Source: Bacteroidaceae bacterium (lineage in GTDB: Bacteria > Bacteroidota > Bacteroidia > Bacteroidales > Bacteroidaceae). From it: a stretch of DNA of 64,000 bases. Within the stretch, counting starts at the first letter, position 1. Each line of letters starts with the position of its first letter. Positions 32,949-42,454 of the stretch are shown piece by piece. Under the pieces are notes generated by a model that saw only the letters and a program-made list of their open reading frames with translations, was not told where the DNA came from and did not search any database. The stretch is taken from the NCBI GenBank assembly GCA_017428785.1, contig JAFRQD010000058.1, forward strand, positions 60,385 through 124,384, read 5' to 3'. The translations under genes were made by a program, and so were the position numbers.

Positions 32949-35879
32949 ATGAAGAGCTTCCTGAGTCTCATAGCAGAAGATATGCTTTCGCACTTCACGA
33001 ATGATATGCGAGATGTGACTGTCGTCTTCCCCGGCAAACGAGCCGGCATGTTCCTAAGTCGCGAGCTTGCCTTGTTGAGCGACAAGCCGGTATGGACTCC
33101 CAACTACTGCATGATGGGCGACCTCTTCCAAAGCCTCACAACCATACAGATAGCCGACCCGCTGGAATGTATCTGCATATTGCACAAAGTCATGCAGGAA
33201 GAGCTCGGGACAGATTATACCGAAACGCTCGACGACTTCTGGAGCTGGGGCGAAGTGCTTATGGCTGACTTCGACGACATCGACAAGCACCTGGCAAATG
33301 CAAAAGCCATCTTCACCAACATTGCCGACCAAGAACGCCTCAAGAGCCTTGACTACCTCGACAAGGACCAACGGGAGACGCTGGAACGCTTCTTTGGACA
33401 TTTCGCCTTGAAGAACAGCACAAAGCTTCAAGAGAAGTTCCTGCAGACATGGGACCACATGTTCGATATCTACACGAAGCTTCACAAAAGACTTCTCGCT
33501 GAAGGCAAGCTTTGGGAAGGCGCACTCTTCCGTTATGTGACAGAACAGATGCAAGCGGACGAGAGCCTTGTCCAAAGGCTTCTTGAAGGCAAGCGGGCTG
33601 TCGTCTTTGCAGGTTTCAATGTCCTAAACGATGTGGAGAGCACCATGATGAGCCTCGTCCAGCGAGAAGGCAAGGCCCGCTTCTATTGGGATTACGACAT
33701 CTTCTATTGCGACCCGAAGAAAGACTATGAGGCCGGCTACTTCATGAAGCAGAACCTCGTGAACTTTCCGTGTGCCATCAGCGATGCAGCGGAGTTCGAC
33801 AACTTCAGCCACCTAAAGGATGTGACCTTCATTGCCTGCACCACAGACAATGCGGCGGCAAGATATGTCAATACATTTATAAATGAAGAATTAAGAAAGA
33901 AGAATGAGGAATTAAGAGTGAAGGACAAGAGCAACCAATCAGATGAAAAGAGCAATTCTGATTCTTCGCTCCATATTCTTCAATCTTCGCTTTCTGTCGT
34001 ACTCTGCAACGAAGCCCTCATGCAGCCCGTCCTTCATGCCATTCCCGAATCGGCGAATGAGGTGAATGTCACGATGGGCTTCCCCATTGCCGACACCCCG
34101 GCTTACGGTATCATCATGGCTTTGCTCAAGTTGCAGATTGAAGGCTATGATGCCGAGCGACAGCGCTTTCGTTATCCCTTCGTGCAAACCCTGCGAAGGC
34201 AACCGCTCTTCGAACTTCTGCAGGAAGAGGACTGCTTCATATATCAAGGCAACGACACACAGAAGCTGCTTGATTATCTGCTCACTCTCGTTCGACAGAT
34301 TGCCCTTCACTACGCCCAAATCGAGGAGCCCAACCTCTTCGAGCAACTCTATAGCGAGACCGTCTTCCGCATAGACCGCATACTATGTCTTTTGAAGGGT
34401 CTTCTTCCTCTTGGTGGAGAATGGGAGGGGGCCACACTTCGCCGTTTGCTGCGACAGATGATGATAAGCACAAAGATACCGTTCCATAGCGAACCCGATA
34501 GAGGCCTACAGATGATGGGAATGCTCGAGACGCGACAGCTGGACTTCGACAACATCCTTTTGCTTTCTGTGGAGGAAGGCAATCTGCCGCGAAGCACTCA
34601 TGCCAATTCATTCATTCCCGAAAGCCTTCGCCAAGCATTCGGCCTGACATATCAAAGGCACAGAATCGCTGTCTATGCCTACTACTTCTATCGCCTTGTC
34701 CAGCGTTGCGAGCATCTTACCTGTGTCTATAACGAGAGCACGAATGATGGCGTTCAGCACGAGATGTCGCGCTTCCTTCGTCAGATGCTTGCCGAGACAG
34801 ACATTCCCATAAGGACACTTTGGCTTCGCAGCGAACCAGATGTGAAAGCGACGCTCCCTCTTGTCGTAGAGAAGACGGATGATGTGATGGAACGACTTCG
34901 TCATCGCTACGACCAGAACTTTTCCGGGGGAGAGCACATCATGCTAAGCCCTTCTGCCATCAACACCTACATGGCTTGCCCGATGCAGTTCTATCTGAAC
35001 AATGTCCTGCGCATCCGTCGTGAGGACGACCCGGAGGAAGGCATCTCGGCAGACATCATCGGCACCATCTTCCACGATACTGCCGAGTTCTTCTACGAGT
35101 GGCTGCAACAACGCTTTGACACCGACACCATCTCTGCCGACATGCTTCAAGCGCCTAAGGTCCTCGAACCGATGCTCGACACAGCTTTCGATGTCTGCTG
35201 GTTCCATCCGACAGATGAATTCGACCGCCTGCCTGTCATGCGAGAGCGTTTCCAAAAAGCAATGGCCAATGGCAAGTGGTCAATGGCCAATGAATACAAG
35301 GGCACAGTCCTCATTGCCCATGACGTCCTGTTGCGCTACTTGCAGGAACTCATTCGCTTTGATGCCCGGTATGCTCCTTTCCGAATCGTCGGCATAGAGG
35401 CAAAACGGACGATAGACATCATGGTGGGTGGCATTCGCGTTCGGACAGGAGGCCGCATCGATCGCATCGACGCGACGGACAAGTGCCTCCGTATCGTGGA
35501 CTACAAGACCGGCTCATACAAACTTCAGGACAAGGTGAAGATGGAAAATGTGATAGGTCTGGACAAAGGACATGTGCCTTACTATCTGCAGACCTTCCTC
35601 TATGCCCTTGCTGAGATGGAGAATCCTGAAGCCACTCTCCCCATACAGCCCGTCCTTTTCTTCCCGATAAAGGCAGCCAGTCCTGACTACGACCCTTCGC
35701 TCAAGATTGACGGAGAGGTGGTCGATGACTTTGGAGCCCAACATGCAAAAGCCTTCCGCGAGGGCTTGCAGAACATTCTTGCCGACATCTTCAACCCCGA
35801 CAAGCCCTTTACTTGCACTACAGACGCCAAGGCCTGCGAGTACTGCAAGCTCGGGCAAATCTGTGGAAAGAGACTATAA
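32949..35879 (+). CDS. AddB-like PD-(D/E)XK nuclease of the recombination complex
   Basis: 976 residues. The N-terminal part is a decayed helicase fold without a clear Walker A, as in AddB-like subunits. The C-terminal nuclease has SPSAINTYMACPMQFYL near 670, GTIFHDTAEF near 705, GRIDRID near 838 and RIVDYKTGSYK near 848. One Cys in ACPMQ and three in CEYCKLGQIC near 962 form the four-cysteine pattern of an iron-sulfur cluster, known for AddB nucleases. It is co-transcribed with the helicase gene. Residues about 313-345 are a Glu/Lys/Asn/Ser-rich insert (INEELRKKNEELRVKDKS) encoded by AT-rich AAGAATTAAGA-type repeats, unlike the rest. A CCAATGG/TCAATGG repeat is also translated near 772-782. 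Confidence 0.88.
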   Translation: MKSFLSLIAEDMLSHFTNDMRDVTVVFPGKRAGMFLSRELALLSDKPVWTPNYCMMGDLFQSLTTIQIADPLECICILHKVMQEELGTDYTETLDDFWSWGEVLMADFDDIDKHLANAKAIFTNIADQERLKSLDYLDKDQRETLERFFGHFALKNSTKLQEKFLQTWDHMFDIYTKLHKRLLAEGKLWEGALFRYVTEQMQADESLVQRLLEGKRAVVFAGFNVLNDVESTMMSLVQREGKARFYWDYDIFYCDPKKDYEAGYFMKQNLVNFPCAISDAAEFDNFSHLKDVTFIACTTDNAAARYVNTFINEELRKKNEELRVKDKSNQSDEKSNSDSSLHILQSSLSVVLCNEALMQPVLHAIPESANEVNVTMGFPIADTPAYGIIMALLKLQIEGYDAERQRFRYPFVQTLRRQPLFELLQEEDCFIYQGNDTQKLLDYLLTLVRQIALHYAQIEEPNLFEQLYSETVFRIDRILCLLKGLLPLGGEWEGATLRRLLRQMMISTKIPFHSEPDRGLQMMGMLETRQLDFDNILLLSVEEGNLPRSTHANSFIPESLRQAFGLTYQRHRIAVYAYYFYRLVQRCEHLTCVYNESTNDGVQHEMSRFLRQMLAETDIPIRTLWLRSEPDVKATLPLVVEKTDDVMERLRHRYDQNFSGGEHIMLSPSAINTYMACPMQFYLNNVLRIRREDDPEEGISADIIGTIFHDTAEFFYEWLQQRFDTDTISADMLQAPKVLEPMLDTAFDVCWFHPTDEFDRLPVMRERFQKAMANGKWSMANEYKGTVLIAHDVLLRYLQELIRFDARYAPFRIVGIEAKRTIDIMVGGIRVRTGGRIDRIDATDKCLRIVDYKTGSYKLQDKVKMENVIGLDKGHVPYYLQTFLYALAEMENPEATLPIQPVLFFPIKAASPDYDPSLKIDGEVVDDFGAQHAKAFREGLQNILADIFNPDKPFTCTTDAKACEYCKLGQICGKRL

Positions 35880-35910
35880 ACTATAATATAAACCCTAAAA
35901 CATAACAACA

Positions 35911-37914
35911 ATGAACATCAAAACAAAGCTCTTCTCTCTGCTCTTCGTCCTTGGCATGGGACAGGCAGTAGCGCAGCCTCTTTGCATTCCAACTGCTCAG
36001 GAGGTGAAACAAACAGGGGGCACCGTCGAGGTGTCGAGCATCACGAATGTCACCTACAATGATGCTTCGCTGCAATTTGTGGCAGAGTACTTGGGTAAAG
36101 CATGGAATGCCCCAGTCTCTCTGCAGAAGAAAGGCACAAGCTCTTCCATCTTCCTCACCCTCCTCCCCCAAAAGGAAGCCAAGAAGCTCCCCCTAAAGGG
36201 GGTCGGGGGGTCTCTTGGCAACGAGGGCTATCGCCTGACAATCAGTCCGAAGGGCATTACCGTTCAGGCCACCACGCCTCAAGGTGCTCTGTGGGGAGCG
36301 CAGACGTTGCTCCAGATGAAGGACACGCACTTCGCGAAGAACAATGCTGGCGTGATTACAAAGGGAACGCTTCCCTGCCTCACCATCACCGACAAGCCCG
36401 ACTACCCCATCCGCGGCTTCATGATTGATGCAGGGCGCAAGTTCTATCCCTTGAGCTACCTCTATTCGCTCGTGAATGTGATGTCGTACTACAAGATGAA
36501 CACGCTCCAGCTGCACCTCAACGACAATGGATTCAATGACCAGTTCGAGGGGAGTTGGGATGACACCTACGCTGCTTTCCGCATGGAGAGCGACTTCTTC
36601 CCGGGCCTTACCGCCATCGACGGCAGCTATTCGAAGCAGGAGATGCGCGACCTCATCCGCTATGCCGAGAAGATGGGCGTGGAGATTATCCCTGAGTTCG
36701 ACGTGCCGGCTCATAGCCTTGCCTTCACGCACTTCCGTCCATCGCTGGCTGCCAAGAAGTACGACGACGCGCACCTCGACCTCGAGAACCCTGAGCTCAT
36801 CCCCTTCCTCGACAGCCTCTATGCCGAGTACCTCGGTGGCCCCGACCCCGTCTTCTGCTGCCCGCGCTTCCACATCGGAACAGACGAGTACAGCAACAAG
36901 GACTCTGCCATCTGCGAGCGCTTCCGCGAACTCATCGTGCACCTATGCAATGAGGTCAAGAAATATGGTAAGCAGCCCGTCTTCTGGGGCTCGCTGACCC
37001 ATGCCAAAGGTGTGACGCCAGTGCCCTCCGACGGCGTGCTGATGAGCCTTTGGTACAATGGTTACGCCGACCCTGAGGAGATGCACAAGCAGGGCTTCCA
37101 CATGATTTCCATCCCCGACGCCTTCATCTACATCGTGCCTGCAGCGGGCTACTACAACGACTACCTCAACACCCGTTGGCTCTTCAAGAACTGGACGCCC
37201 CCGCTCATCCGCAACAAGCGTTTCGACCATCAAGACCCGCTCATCGACGGCGGCATGTTCGCGCTCTGGAACGACTTCATCAAGAACGGCATCTCCGTGG
37301 GCGACTGCCACGACCGCATCCTGCCTGCCATGCAGGTCGTCAGCGAGAAGTGCTGGCACGCCCTTCGCGACACCACAGATGTGGCCTACGCCGAATGGAC
37401 AAGCTTTGCCAGCATGCTCAGCGATGGACCGCTCGCCGACGAGATAGGCCGCAAGAGCATGGTGAACCATATCGACCTGAAGCCCAAGAGCACTCTCATT
37501 GCTCCCCCTAAAGGGGGTTGGGGGGTCTCTCAGATTGGCTACCCCTACACCGTCGAGTTCACCATCGAATGGGCCGACGAGAAGCCCGGCACCGTGCTTT
37601 GCACCAGCGAGCGCAGCACGTTCTACCTCTCCGACCCCATCAAGGGGATGCTCGGCTTCAGCCGCGACGGCTATCTCTTCCAGTTCAAGTACAAGGGCAA
37701 GCCCGGCAAGCGCGAGACCATCCAGCTGAAGGGCGACAACAAAGGCATCAGCCTCTATGCTGACGGACGGCTCGTGGAGTACCTCAAGCCCGACACAGGC
37801 CACCGCACCGACAACAAGAAGAGCACCTACAAAATCATGCGAACCCTCGTCTTCCCCTTGCAGGAGACGGGCGACTTCCGCAGCAAGATAACGAACTTCA
37901 GCGCTTGGAGATAG
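35911..37914 (+). CDS. GH20 beta-N-acetylhexosaminidase
   Basis: 667 residues with a signal peptide (about 1-21, ending AVA). A GH20b-type N-terminal domain (about 25-150) precedes the catalytic barrel (about 155-480). The catalytic Asp-Glu pair is in FHIGTDEYSN near 320, with IPEFDVPAHS near 260 and a late WNDF. It removes terminal GlcNAc or GalNAc from glycans, probably in the periplasm or at the cell surface, and heads the carbohydrate-enzyme run. A C-terminal beta-sandwich (about 545-667) follows. Two near-identical 30-bp palindromic elements lie inside the gene (36186-36215 and 37501-37530); they are read in different frames, giving LPLKGVGGSL in the N-terminal domain and PPKGGWGVS at the junction before the C-terminal domain. 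Confidence 0.88.
   Translation: MNIKTKLFSLLFVLGMGQAVAQPLCIPTAQEVKQTGGTVEVSSITNVTYNDASLQFVAEYLGKAWNAPVSLQKKGTSSSIFLTLLPQKEAKKLPLKGVGGSLGNEGYRLTISPKGITVQATTPQGALWGAQTLLQMKDTHFAKNNAGVITKGTLPCLTITDKPDYPIRGFMIDAGRKFYPLSYLYSLVNVMSYYKMNTLQLHLNDNGFNDQFEGSWDDTYAAFRMESDFFPGLTAIDGSYSKQEMRDLIRYAEKMGVEIIPEFDVPAHSLAFTHFRPSLAAKKYDDAHLDLENPELIPFLDSLYAEYLGGPDPVFCCPRFHIGTDEYSNKDSAICERFRELIVHLCNEVKKYGKQPVFWGSLTHAKGVTPVPSDGVLMSLWYNGYADPEEMHKQGFHMISIPDAFIYIVPAAGYYNDYLNTRWLFKNWTPPLIRNKRFDHQDPLIDGGMFALWNDFIKNGISVGDCHDRILPAMQVVSEKCWHALRDTTDVAYAEWTSFASMLSDGPLADEIGRKSMVNHIDLKPKSTLIAPPKGGWGVSQIGYPYTVEFTIEWADEKPGTVLCTSERSTFYLSDPIKGMLGFSRDGYLFQFKYKGKPGKRETIQLKGDNKGISLYADGRLVEYLKPDTGHRTDNKKSTYKIMRTLVFPLQETGDFRSKITNFSAWR
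36186..36215. repeat. In-frame palindromic element, GH20 copy 1
   Basis: Centred on CCCCCT-AA-AGGGGG (36189-36202) and followed by TCGGGGGGTCTCT. It matches copy 2 in 29 of 30 bases. It is translated as LPLKGVGGSL within a loop of the N-terminal domain, just before the conserved GNEGYRL strand. Confidence 0.9.
37501..37530. repeat. In-frame palindromic element, GH20 copy 2
   Basis: Centred on CCCCCT-AA-AGGGGG (37504-37517) and followed by TTGGGGGGTCTCT. It differs from copy 1 at a single base but is translated in another frame, as PPKGGWGVS. Confidence 0.9.
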
Positions 37915-37952
37915 AAAGACAACAGACAACAGACAACATATTACAGACCTAT

Positions 37953-39974
37953 ATGAAGAAATTCCTTTTTAGCCTCCTTGCCTTTGCTGTAGCAGGGAGC
38001 ACATACGCCAAAGCCGACGCCTCTGGCTACCCCATCACTCCCGTTCCATTCACAGCCGTCAAGGTCGCTCCCCAATCGTTCTGGGGACAGCGCCTCCAGG
38101 CCAGCAGAGATGTCACGATACCCTTGGCATTCAGCAAATGCGAGTCAGAGCATCGCTACGACAACTTTCTGCAGGCGGCAGAGCACGTCAAGGACCCAAG
38201 CAAGACCTTCGAGGTGACGATGGGTTTCCCTTTCGACGACACCGATCCCTACAAGACGCTGGAAGGCGCCTCCTATCTGATGCAGACGCATCCCAACGCC
38301 CTCATCAACGGCGAGCCCATCGACCAGTACTGCGACCGAGTGATAGGCATTATCGCTTCGGCTCAAGAGTCCGACGGCTACCTCTATACGGCCAGGACCA
38401 TGAATCCCGAAAAGCCGCATAGCTGGTCGGGCGGCAAGCGATGGGTGGCTGTGGAGGACGGTTCCCACGAACTCTACAATCTCGGTCATCTATGCGAGGC
38501 TGCGGTGGCTCACTACAATGCCACGGGCAAGCGGAACCTCCTGGACATTGCCATCCGCTTTGCCGACTGCGTTTGCCGCGAGATAGGCTCCCGTCCCGGA
38601 CAGGCTCAAGTGGTGCCCGGCCATCAGATAGCCGAGATGGGGCTTGCCAAGCTCTACATAGCTACCGGCAACCGCAAGTATCTGGACCAGGCCAAGTACT
38701 TCCTCGACCAGCGAGGCACCGTCAATCCTGTCTGGCAGAACCTGGGTGGCGGGGGTTACAGAGATGCCGACGGCTATGTCCATCGCACCAATCCCTACTC
38801 GCAGAGCCACAAGCCTGTGACGGAGCAGGACGAAGCCGTGGGCCATGCTGTCCGGGCTGGCTACATGTATGCCGGAATGGCCGATGTGGCTGCCCTGACT
38901 GGCGACGAGAGCTACATTCATGCCATCGACCGCATCGCGGAGAACATCGTGAGCAAGAAGTACTACCTGACCGGCGGTGTGGGAGCCTGTGGCGACGGGG
39001 AGCGCTTCGGCGACAACTACGAGCTGCCCAACCTCACTGCCTATTGCGAGACTTGTGCCGCCATTGCTCAGGTCTATCTCTTCTACAGACTCTTCCTGCT
39101 TCATGGCGAGAGCAAGTACTATGATGTGCTGGAGCGCACCCTCTACAACGGTGTCATCTCTGGCATCTCGATAGACGGCGGCCGTTTCTTCTACCCCAAC
39201 CCCTTGGAGTCGAACGGTGGCTACGAGCGTCAGCCCTGGTTCGGATGTGCCTGCTGCCCCTCGAACGCAGCCCGCTTCATCCCTTCGCTGCCGCAGTACA
39301 TCTATGCCGTCAAGGACAAGTCCCTCTACATCAACCTCTTTGCAAGCAACGAGACCACAGTAAAGGTGGACGGGAAGGAGGTCAGGCTGAAGCAGGAGAC
39401 CAACTATCCGTGGGACGGCGACATCGCCATCACCATCCAGAAGGCCTCCAAGCCCTTTGCCCTGAAGATACGCATCCCGGGTTGGGTGAAAGGACAGGTA
39501 GTGCCCAGCGACCTCTATCGCTTTGCTGACAGCAAGAAGCTCGGCTACACCATAACAGTCAACGGACAACAGACAAGCTTTAGCTCGACGAAGTCAACGG
39601 ACAACGGACTACAGGACAACGGATATTTCGTCATCGAGCGCAAGTGGAAGAAGGGCGACCGCGTGGAGCTTCACTTCGACATGGAGCCGCGATTGGTGTG
39701 TGCCAACAAGCAAGTGGAAGCCGACCGCGACAAGGTGGCTGTGGAGCGCGGACCGCTGGTTTATTGTGCCGAATGGCCCGACAACTCAGGCGATGTTCTG
39801 GAGGCTGTGATTGAGAATGAGCCAAGCTTCACGCTCGGGAAGAAAGAGATTGCACAGACCGAGATCGTCACCCTCAGCGCAGACGGCCTCACGCTCATCC
39901 CCTACTACGCCTGGGCCCATCGCGGCAAAGGCCACATGGCCGTCTGGATAAATAACATCCCCAAGGGGAAATAA
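37953..39974 (+). CDS. GH127-family (DUF1680) beta-L-arabinofuranosidase-like enzyme
   Basis: 673 residues from the ATG at 37953, chosen because it begins a signal peptide (MKKFLFSLLAFAVAGSTYA); the upstream in-frame start at 37905 overlaps the GH20 gene and lacks one. The family's zinc/thiolate site is recognisable: AYCETCAAIAQ near 364 (one Cys) and FGCACCPSNAARF near 431 (the Cys-Cys pair), with an upstream Glu in the GDGERFGDNYELP segment. GH127 members release L-arabinofuranose from plant glycoproteins or arabinans through a cysteine nucleophile. It lies 38 nt after the GH20 stop, probably in one operon. A GGACAACAGAC-type repeat is translated near residues 540-560. Confidence 0.88.
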   Translation: MKKFLFSLLAFAVAGSTYAKADASGYPITPVPFTAVKVAPQSFWGQRLQASRDVTIPLAFSKCESEHRYDNFLQAAEHVKDPSKTFEVTMGFPFDDTDPYKTLEGASYLMQTHPNALINGEPIDQYCDRVIGIIASAQESDGYLYTARTMNPEKPHSWSGGKRWVAVEDGSHELYNLGHLCEAAVAHYNATGKRNLLDIAIRFADCVCREIGSRPGQAQVVPGHQIAEMGLAKLYIATGNRKYLDQAKYFLDQRGTVNPVWQNLGGGGYRDADGYVHRTNPYSQSHKPVTEQDEAVGHAVRAGYMYAGMADVAALTGDESYIHAIDRIAENIVSKKYYLTGGVGACGDGERFGDNYELPNLTAYCETCAAIAQVYLFYRLFLLHGESKYYDVLERTLYNGVISGISIDGGRFFYPNPLESNGGYERQPWFGCACCPSNAARFIPSLPQYIYAVKDKSLYINLFASNETTVKVDGKEVRLKQETNYPWDGDIAITIQKASKPFALKIRIPGWVKGQVVPSDLYRFADSKKLGYTITVNGQQTSFSSTKSTDNGLQDNGYFVIERKWKKGDRVELHFDMEPRLVCANKQVEADRDKVAVERGPLVYCAEWPDNSGDVLEAVIENEPSFTLGKKEIAQTEIVTLSADGLTLIPYYAWAHRGKGHMAVWINNIPKGK

Positions 39975-40024
39975 GGTGTCGCGACCGAGGGAATTTGCGT
40001 CTTCCCCATCCTGAAAACTTGAAA

Positions 40025-40110
40025 CACAGCTTGCGTATGAACAGATGCAGCCTGCATACGAACAGACACAAGCTGCAAATGTAGATACGCAAGCTGCGTA
40101 TGAAGAACTC
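40025..40110. repeat. Four-unit 21-bp phased array with ACGCA-nnn-TGCGT core
   Basis: The unit positions 40032, 40053, 40074 and 40095 are exactly 21 bp apart, with consensus CTGCGTATGAACAGACGCA. The array lies between the GH127 stop (39974) and the GH92 start (40183), same direction. Because 21 bp is seven codons it stays open in frame and artificially extends the GH92 reading frame upstream. Confidence 0.85.
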
Positions 40111-40182
40111 GGTACAGACAAAAGGAGAATCAAACATGGGGCGACTGCGTTTTCCGCCTTCCGCACAAAGCATATCAGGCTT

Positions 40183-42369
40183 ATGAAGTACTCTGTTTTC
40201 GCTTATCTTCTGCTCTTGTGTCCTGCAGGCATGATGGCCAGCGGCTACAGCGAGCACGACCTTGTGCACCTGAGGCAACTCTATGCGCTCAACACAATGG
40301 TGGGGACTGCGCCTGCCAACACCAAGACGGCTGGCCTGTTCGGCAAGGGCTCGGAGGAACACGGACAGACGATGCCTGCGGTGCTCTCGCCTAACGGACA
40401 GAACTTCTGGACGCCCCAGACGCGGGAAAGCGAGAGGAAATGCCTGTCGCCTTATTACTATGGCGACGCCAAGTTGCAAGGCTTCAGAAACAGTCACTGG
40501 ACTTCGGGCAGCTGCACGCAGGACTACGGCTCGTTCACGATTTCCACGCTCGGCGGAAGACTCAGGAAGACGGCTCAGGAATGTGCCACAAGCTTCAGCC
40601 ACACAGACGAAATCTCCCATCCGCACTACTATTCCGTCCGCCTGCCCGACGAGCACCTCACAACGGAAATGACGGCCAGCAGCCACGCTGCCATCTTCCG
40701 CATCACACCCGAACAGGACGAGCTTGTGCACATCATCGTCACCCCAAACAGCGACGAAAAGGAGGGCCACATTCAGGTGGAGCCGGAGCACAGGACTATC
40801 TACGGCTACAACCCCGTCCACCGCATCTATCAGGGCTGGGGCGAGAGCGCCGGCTTCAGCGGACACCTCCTGCTCACCTATTCGGACAACCCCATCCAGT
40901 GCGGCCAGAACGACTGCTGTGCGTGGCTCACTTTCCAAGGCAAGGCAGGCAAGCCCATCATCATCAAGGCGGCCTCATCGTTCACCGGTCGCGAAGGGGC
41001 AGAGCTCAACTACAGGGCCGAGGCACAAGGCGTCAGCTTCGAGGAGATGAAGGCCGGGCTCATCCGAACTTGGATAAGGCATCTTCATGCCATCGACATA
41101 GAAGACCCCGACACAGCCCGCATCAACCAGTTCTACGGAGCACTCTACAGAGCCTCGTTCATGCCCCACGAGATGAGCGATGCGGACGGGGCAGCCCCAA
41201 GATTCGGGCAGACCCCCTCTAACTCCCCCTTAAAGGGGGAGAACATTGGCCAGGAAGCCTCCCCTTTAAGGGGAGGTTTGGTAGGGTCTGTTTACTATTG
41301 CGACTTCACCATGTGGGACACCTTCCGAGCCGTGCATCCACTCTACACGCTGCTCTATCCCGATGTGACGGCCGACATGATGCAATCGCTCGTCACCAAG
41401 TACGAACAGGGCGGCTGGCTGCCTATCTTCCCAAGCTGGAACTCCTACACGGCCGCCATGATAGGCGACCATTGCTCGGTAGCCCTTGCCGATGCCTACA
41501 TCAAGGGCGTTCGGGGCTTCGATGCGGAGAAGGCCTACGAGGGAATGCGCAAGAATGCCTTCGAGGTGCCCGCTTCGGAGGAGGACTACAAGAACGGGAT
41601 GGGGCGCAGAGCGCTGCAGTCCTATATGAAGTACGGCTACATCCCCTTGGAAGACCCCGTCAAAGAGGCTTTCCATCAGAAGGAGCAGACCTCGCGAACC
41701 CTGGAGTATGCCTTCGATGACTTTGCCGTCGCCCAAATGGCCAAGGCGCTGGGCAAAGAGGATGATTACCAGACGCTGATGGCCCGCTCCGAGAACTGGC
41801 GCAACGTCATCAACCCGAAGACAGGCTACTGCGACGGAAGGCATGAGGACGGACGCTTCGAGGGCAATACCGACCTCGTGAACCGCAAGCCGTTCATCAC
41901 GGAAGGTGCCGTTTGCCACTACACCTGGTTCGTGCCGCACAATGTGGAGGGACTTGTAGAGATGATGGGCGGCAAGGAGAAGTTCGAGGCGAAGCTCGAC
42001 TCGATGTTCACCGAAGGCCGCTACTGGCACGGCAACGAGCCTTGCCATCAGATTGCCTATCTCTACGACTTCATCGGCAAGCCCGAGAAGACAAAGAAGT
42101 GGGTGAACTACATCCTCGACACAGAGTACAACGACACCCCCGGCGGTCTCTCGGGCAACGACGACTCAGGACAGATGTCCTCGTGGTTCATCTTCTCCTC
42201 TATAGGCTTCTATCCCGTCTGCCCCTCGTCCGACCGCTACATGCTCTGCGAGCCCCGATTCCAGCGCATCACGCTCAACCTGCAGAACGGCCGCCGCTTC
42301 GTCGTCACACCCCAGTCGCTCCCAAAAGACAGATGCTACATTACACATGAAGAAATAAGCGGAAAGTAG
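40183..42369 (+). CDS. GH92 alpha-mannosidase
   Basis: 728 residues from the ATG at 40183, which starts a signal peptide (MKYSVFAYLLLLCPAGMMAS); in-frame codons further upstream come from the repeat array. Family landmarks: YRASFMPHEMSD near 322, DFTMWDTFRAVHP near 374, GGWLPIFPSWNSYT near 409, and GGLSGNDDSGQMSSW near 655 with the catalytic acids. GH92 enzymes are calcium-dependent exo-alpha-mannosidases acting on N-glycans or yeast mannan. A palindromic element at 41210-41289 is translated as a linker of about 26 residues (SNSPLKGEN...ASPLRGG) in a loop of the catalytic domain. The C-terminus stops at ITHEEISGK, earlier than most relatives, so the last strands of the beta-sandwich seem missing. 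Confidence 0.88.
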   Translation: MKYSVFAYLLLLCPAGMMASGYSEHDLVHLRQLYALNTMVGTAPANTKTAGLFGKGSEEHGQTMPAVLSPNGQNFWTPQTRESERKCLSPYYYGDAKLQGFRNSHWTSGSCTQDYGSFTISTLGGRLRKTAQECATSFSHTDEISHPHYYSVRLPDEHLTTEMTASSHAAIFRITPEQDELVHIIVTPNSDEKEGHIQVEPEHRTIYGYNPVHRIYQGWGESAGFSGHLLLTYSDNPIQCGQNDCCAWLTFQGKAGKPIIIKAASSFTGREGAELNYRAEAQGVSFEEMKAGLIRTWIRHLHAIDIEDPDTARINQFYGALYRASFMPHEMSDADGAAPRFGQTPSNSPLKGENIGQEASPLRGGLVGSVYYCDFTMWDTFRAVHPLYTLLYPDVTADMMQSLVTKYEQGGWLPIFPSWNSYTAAMIGDHCSVALADAYIKGVRGFDAEKAYEGMRKNAFEVPASEEDYKNGMGRRALQSYMKYGYIPLEDPVKEAFHQKEQTSRTLEYAFDDFAVAQMAKALGKEDDYQTLMARSENWRNVINPKTGYCDGRHEDGRFEGNTDLVNRKPFITEGAVCHYTWFVPHNVEGLVEMMGGKEKFEAKLDSMFTEGRYWHGNEPCHQIAYLYDFIGKPEKTKKWVNYILDTEYNDTPGGLSGNDDSGQMSSWFIFSSIGFYPVCPSSDRYMLCEPRFQRITLNLQNGRRFVVTPQSLPKDRCYITHEEISGK
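41210..41289. repeat. In-frame palindromic element in the GH92 gene
   Basis: Bounded by AGACCC (41210-41215) and GGGTCT (41284-41289). Inside are CTCCCCCTTAAAGGGGGAG (41223-41241) and CCTCCCCTT-T-AAGGGGAGG (41259-41277). It is 80 bp long and translated, between MSDADGAAPRFG and the conserved YYCDFTMWDT segment. Confidence 0.85.
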
Positions 42370-42398
42370 GAATTACCCCACATTTCATGCCGAAACAC

Positions 42399-42429
42399 TT
42401 GCATTGCTTTGCTTTTCATCGTATCTTTG
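42399..42429 (+). promoter_or_regulatory. Bacteroidota-type promoter for the lipoprotein-GH26 unit
   Basis: TTG at 42399-42401 is followed after 20 nt by TATCTTTG at 42422-42429, 26 nt upstream of the ATG at 42455. This suggests a transcription start separate from the GH92 gene. Confidence 0.6.
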
Positions 42430-42454
42430 CAGAACAAAAACCAACTATAAGCCT

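Noticed and set aside
34380-34440. Possible palindromic element in the AddB-like gene
   Set aside because: Sequence is G/C-rich with GGTGGAGAATGGG, but no clear inverted repeat is visible, so it may be native protein sequence.
40045-40182. Upstream in-frame extension of the GH92 gene
   Set aside because: The codons come from the 21-bp array and would bury the signal peptide that begins at the ATG at 40183.
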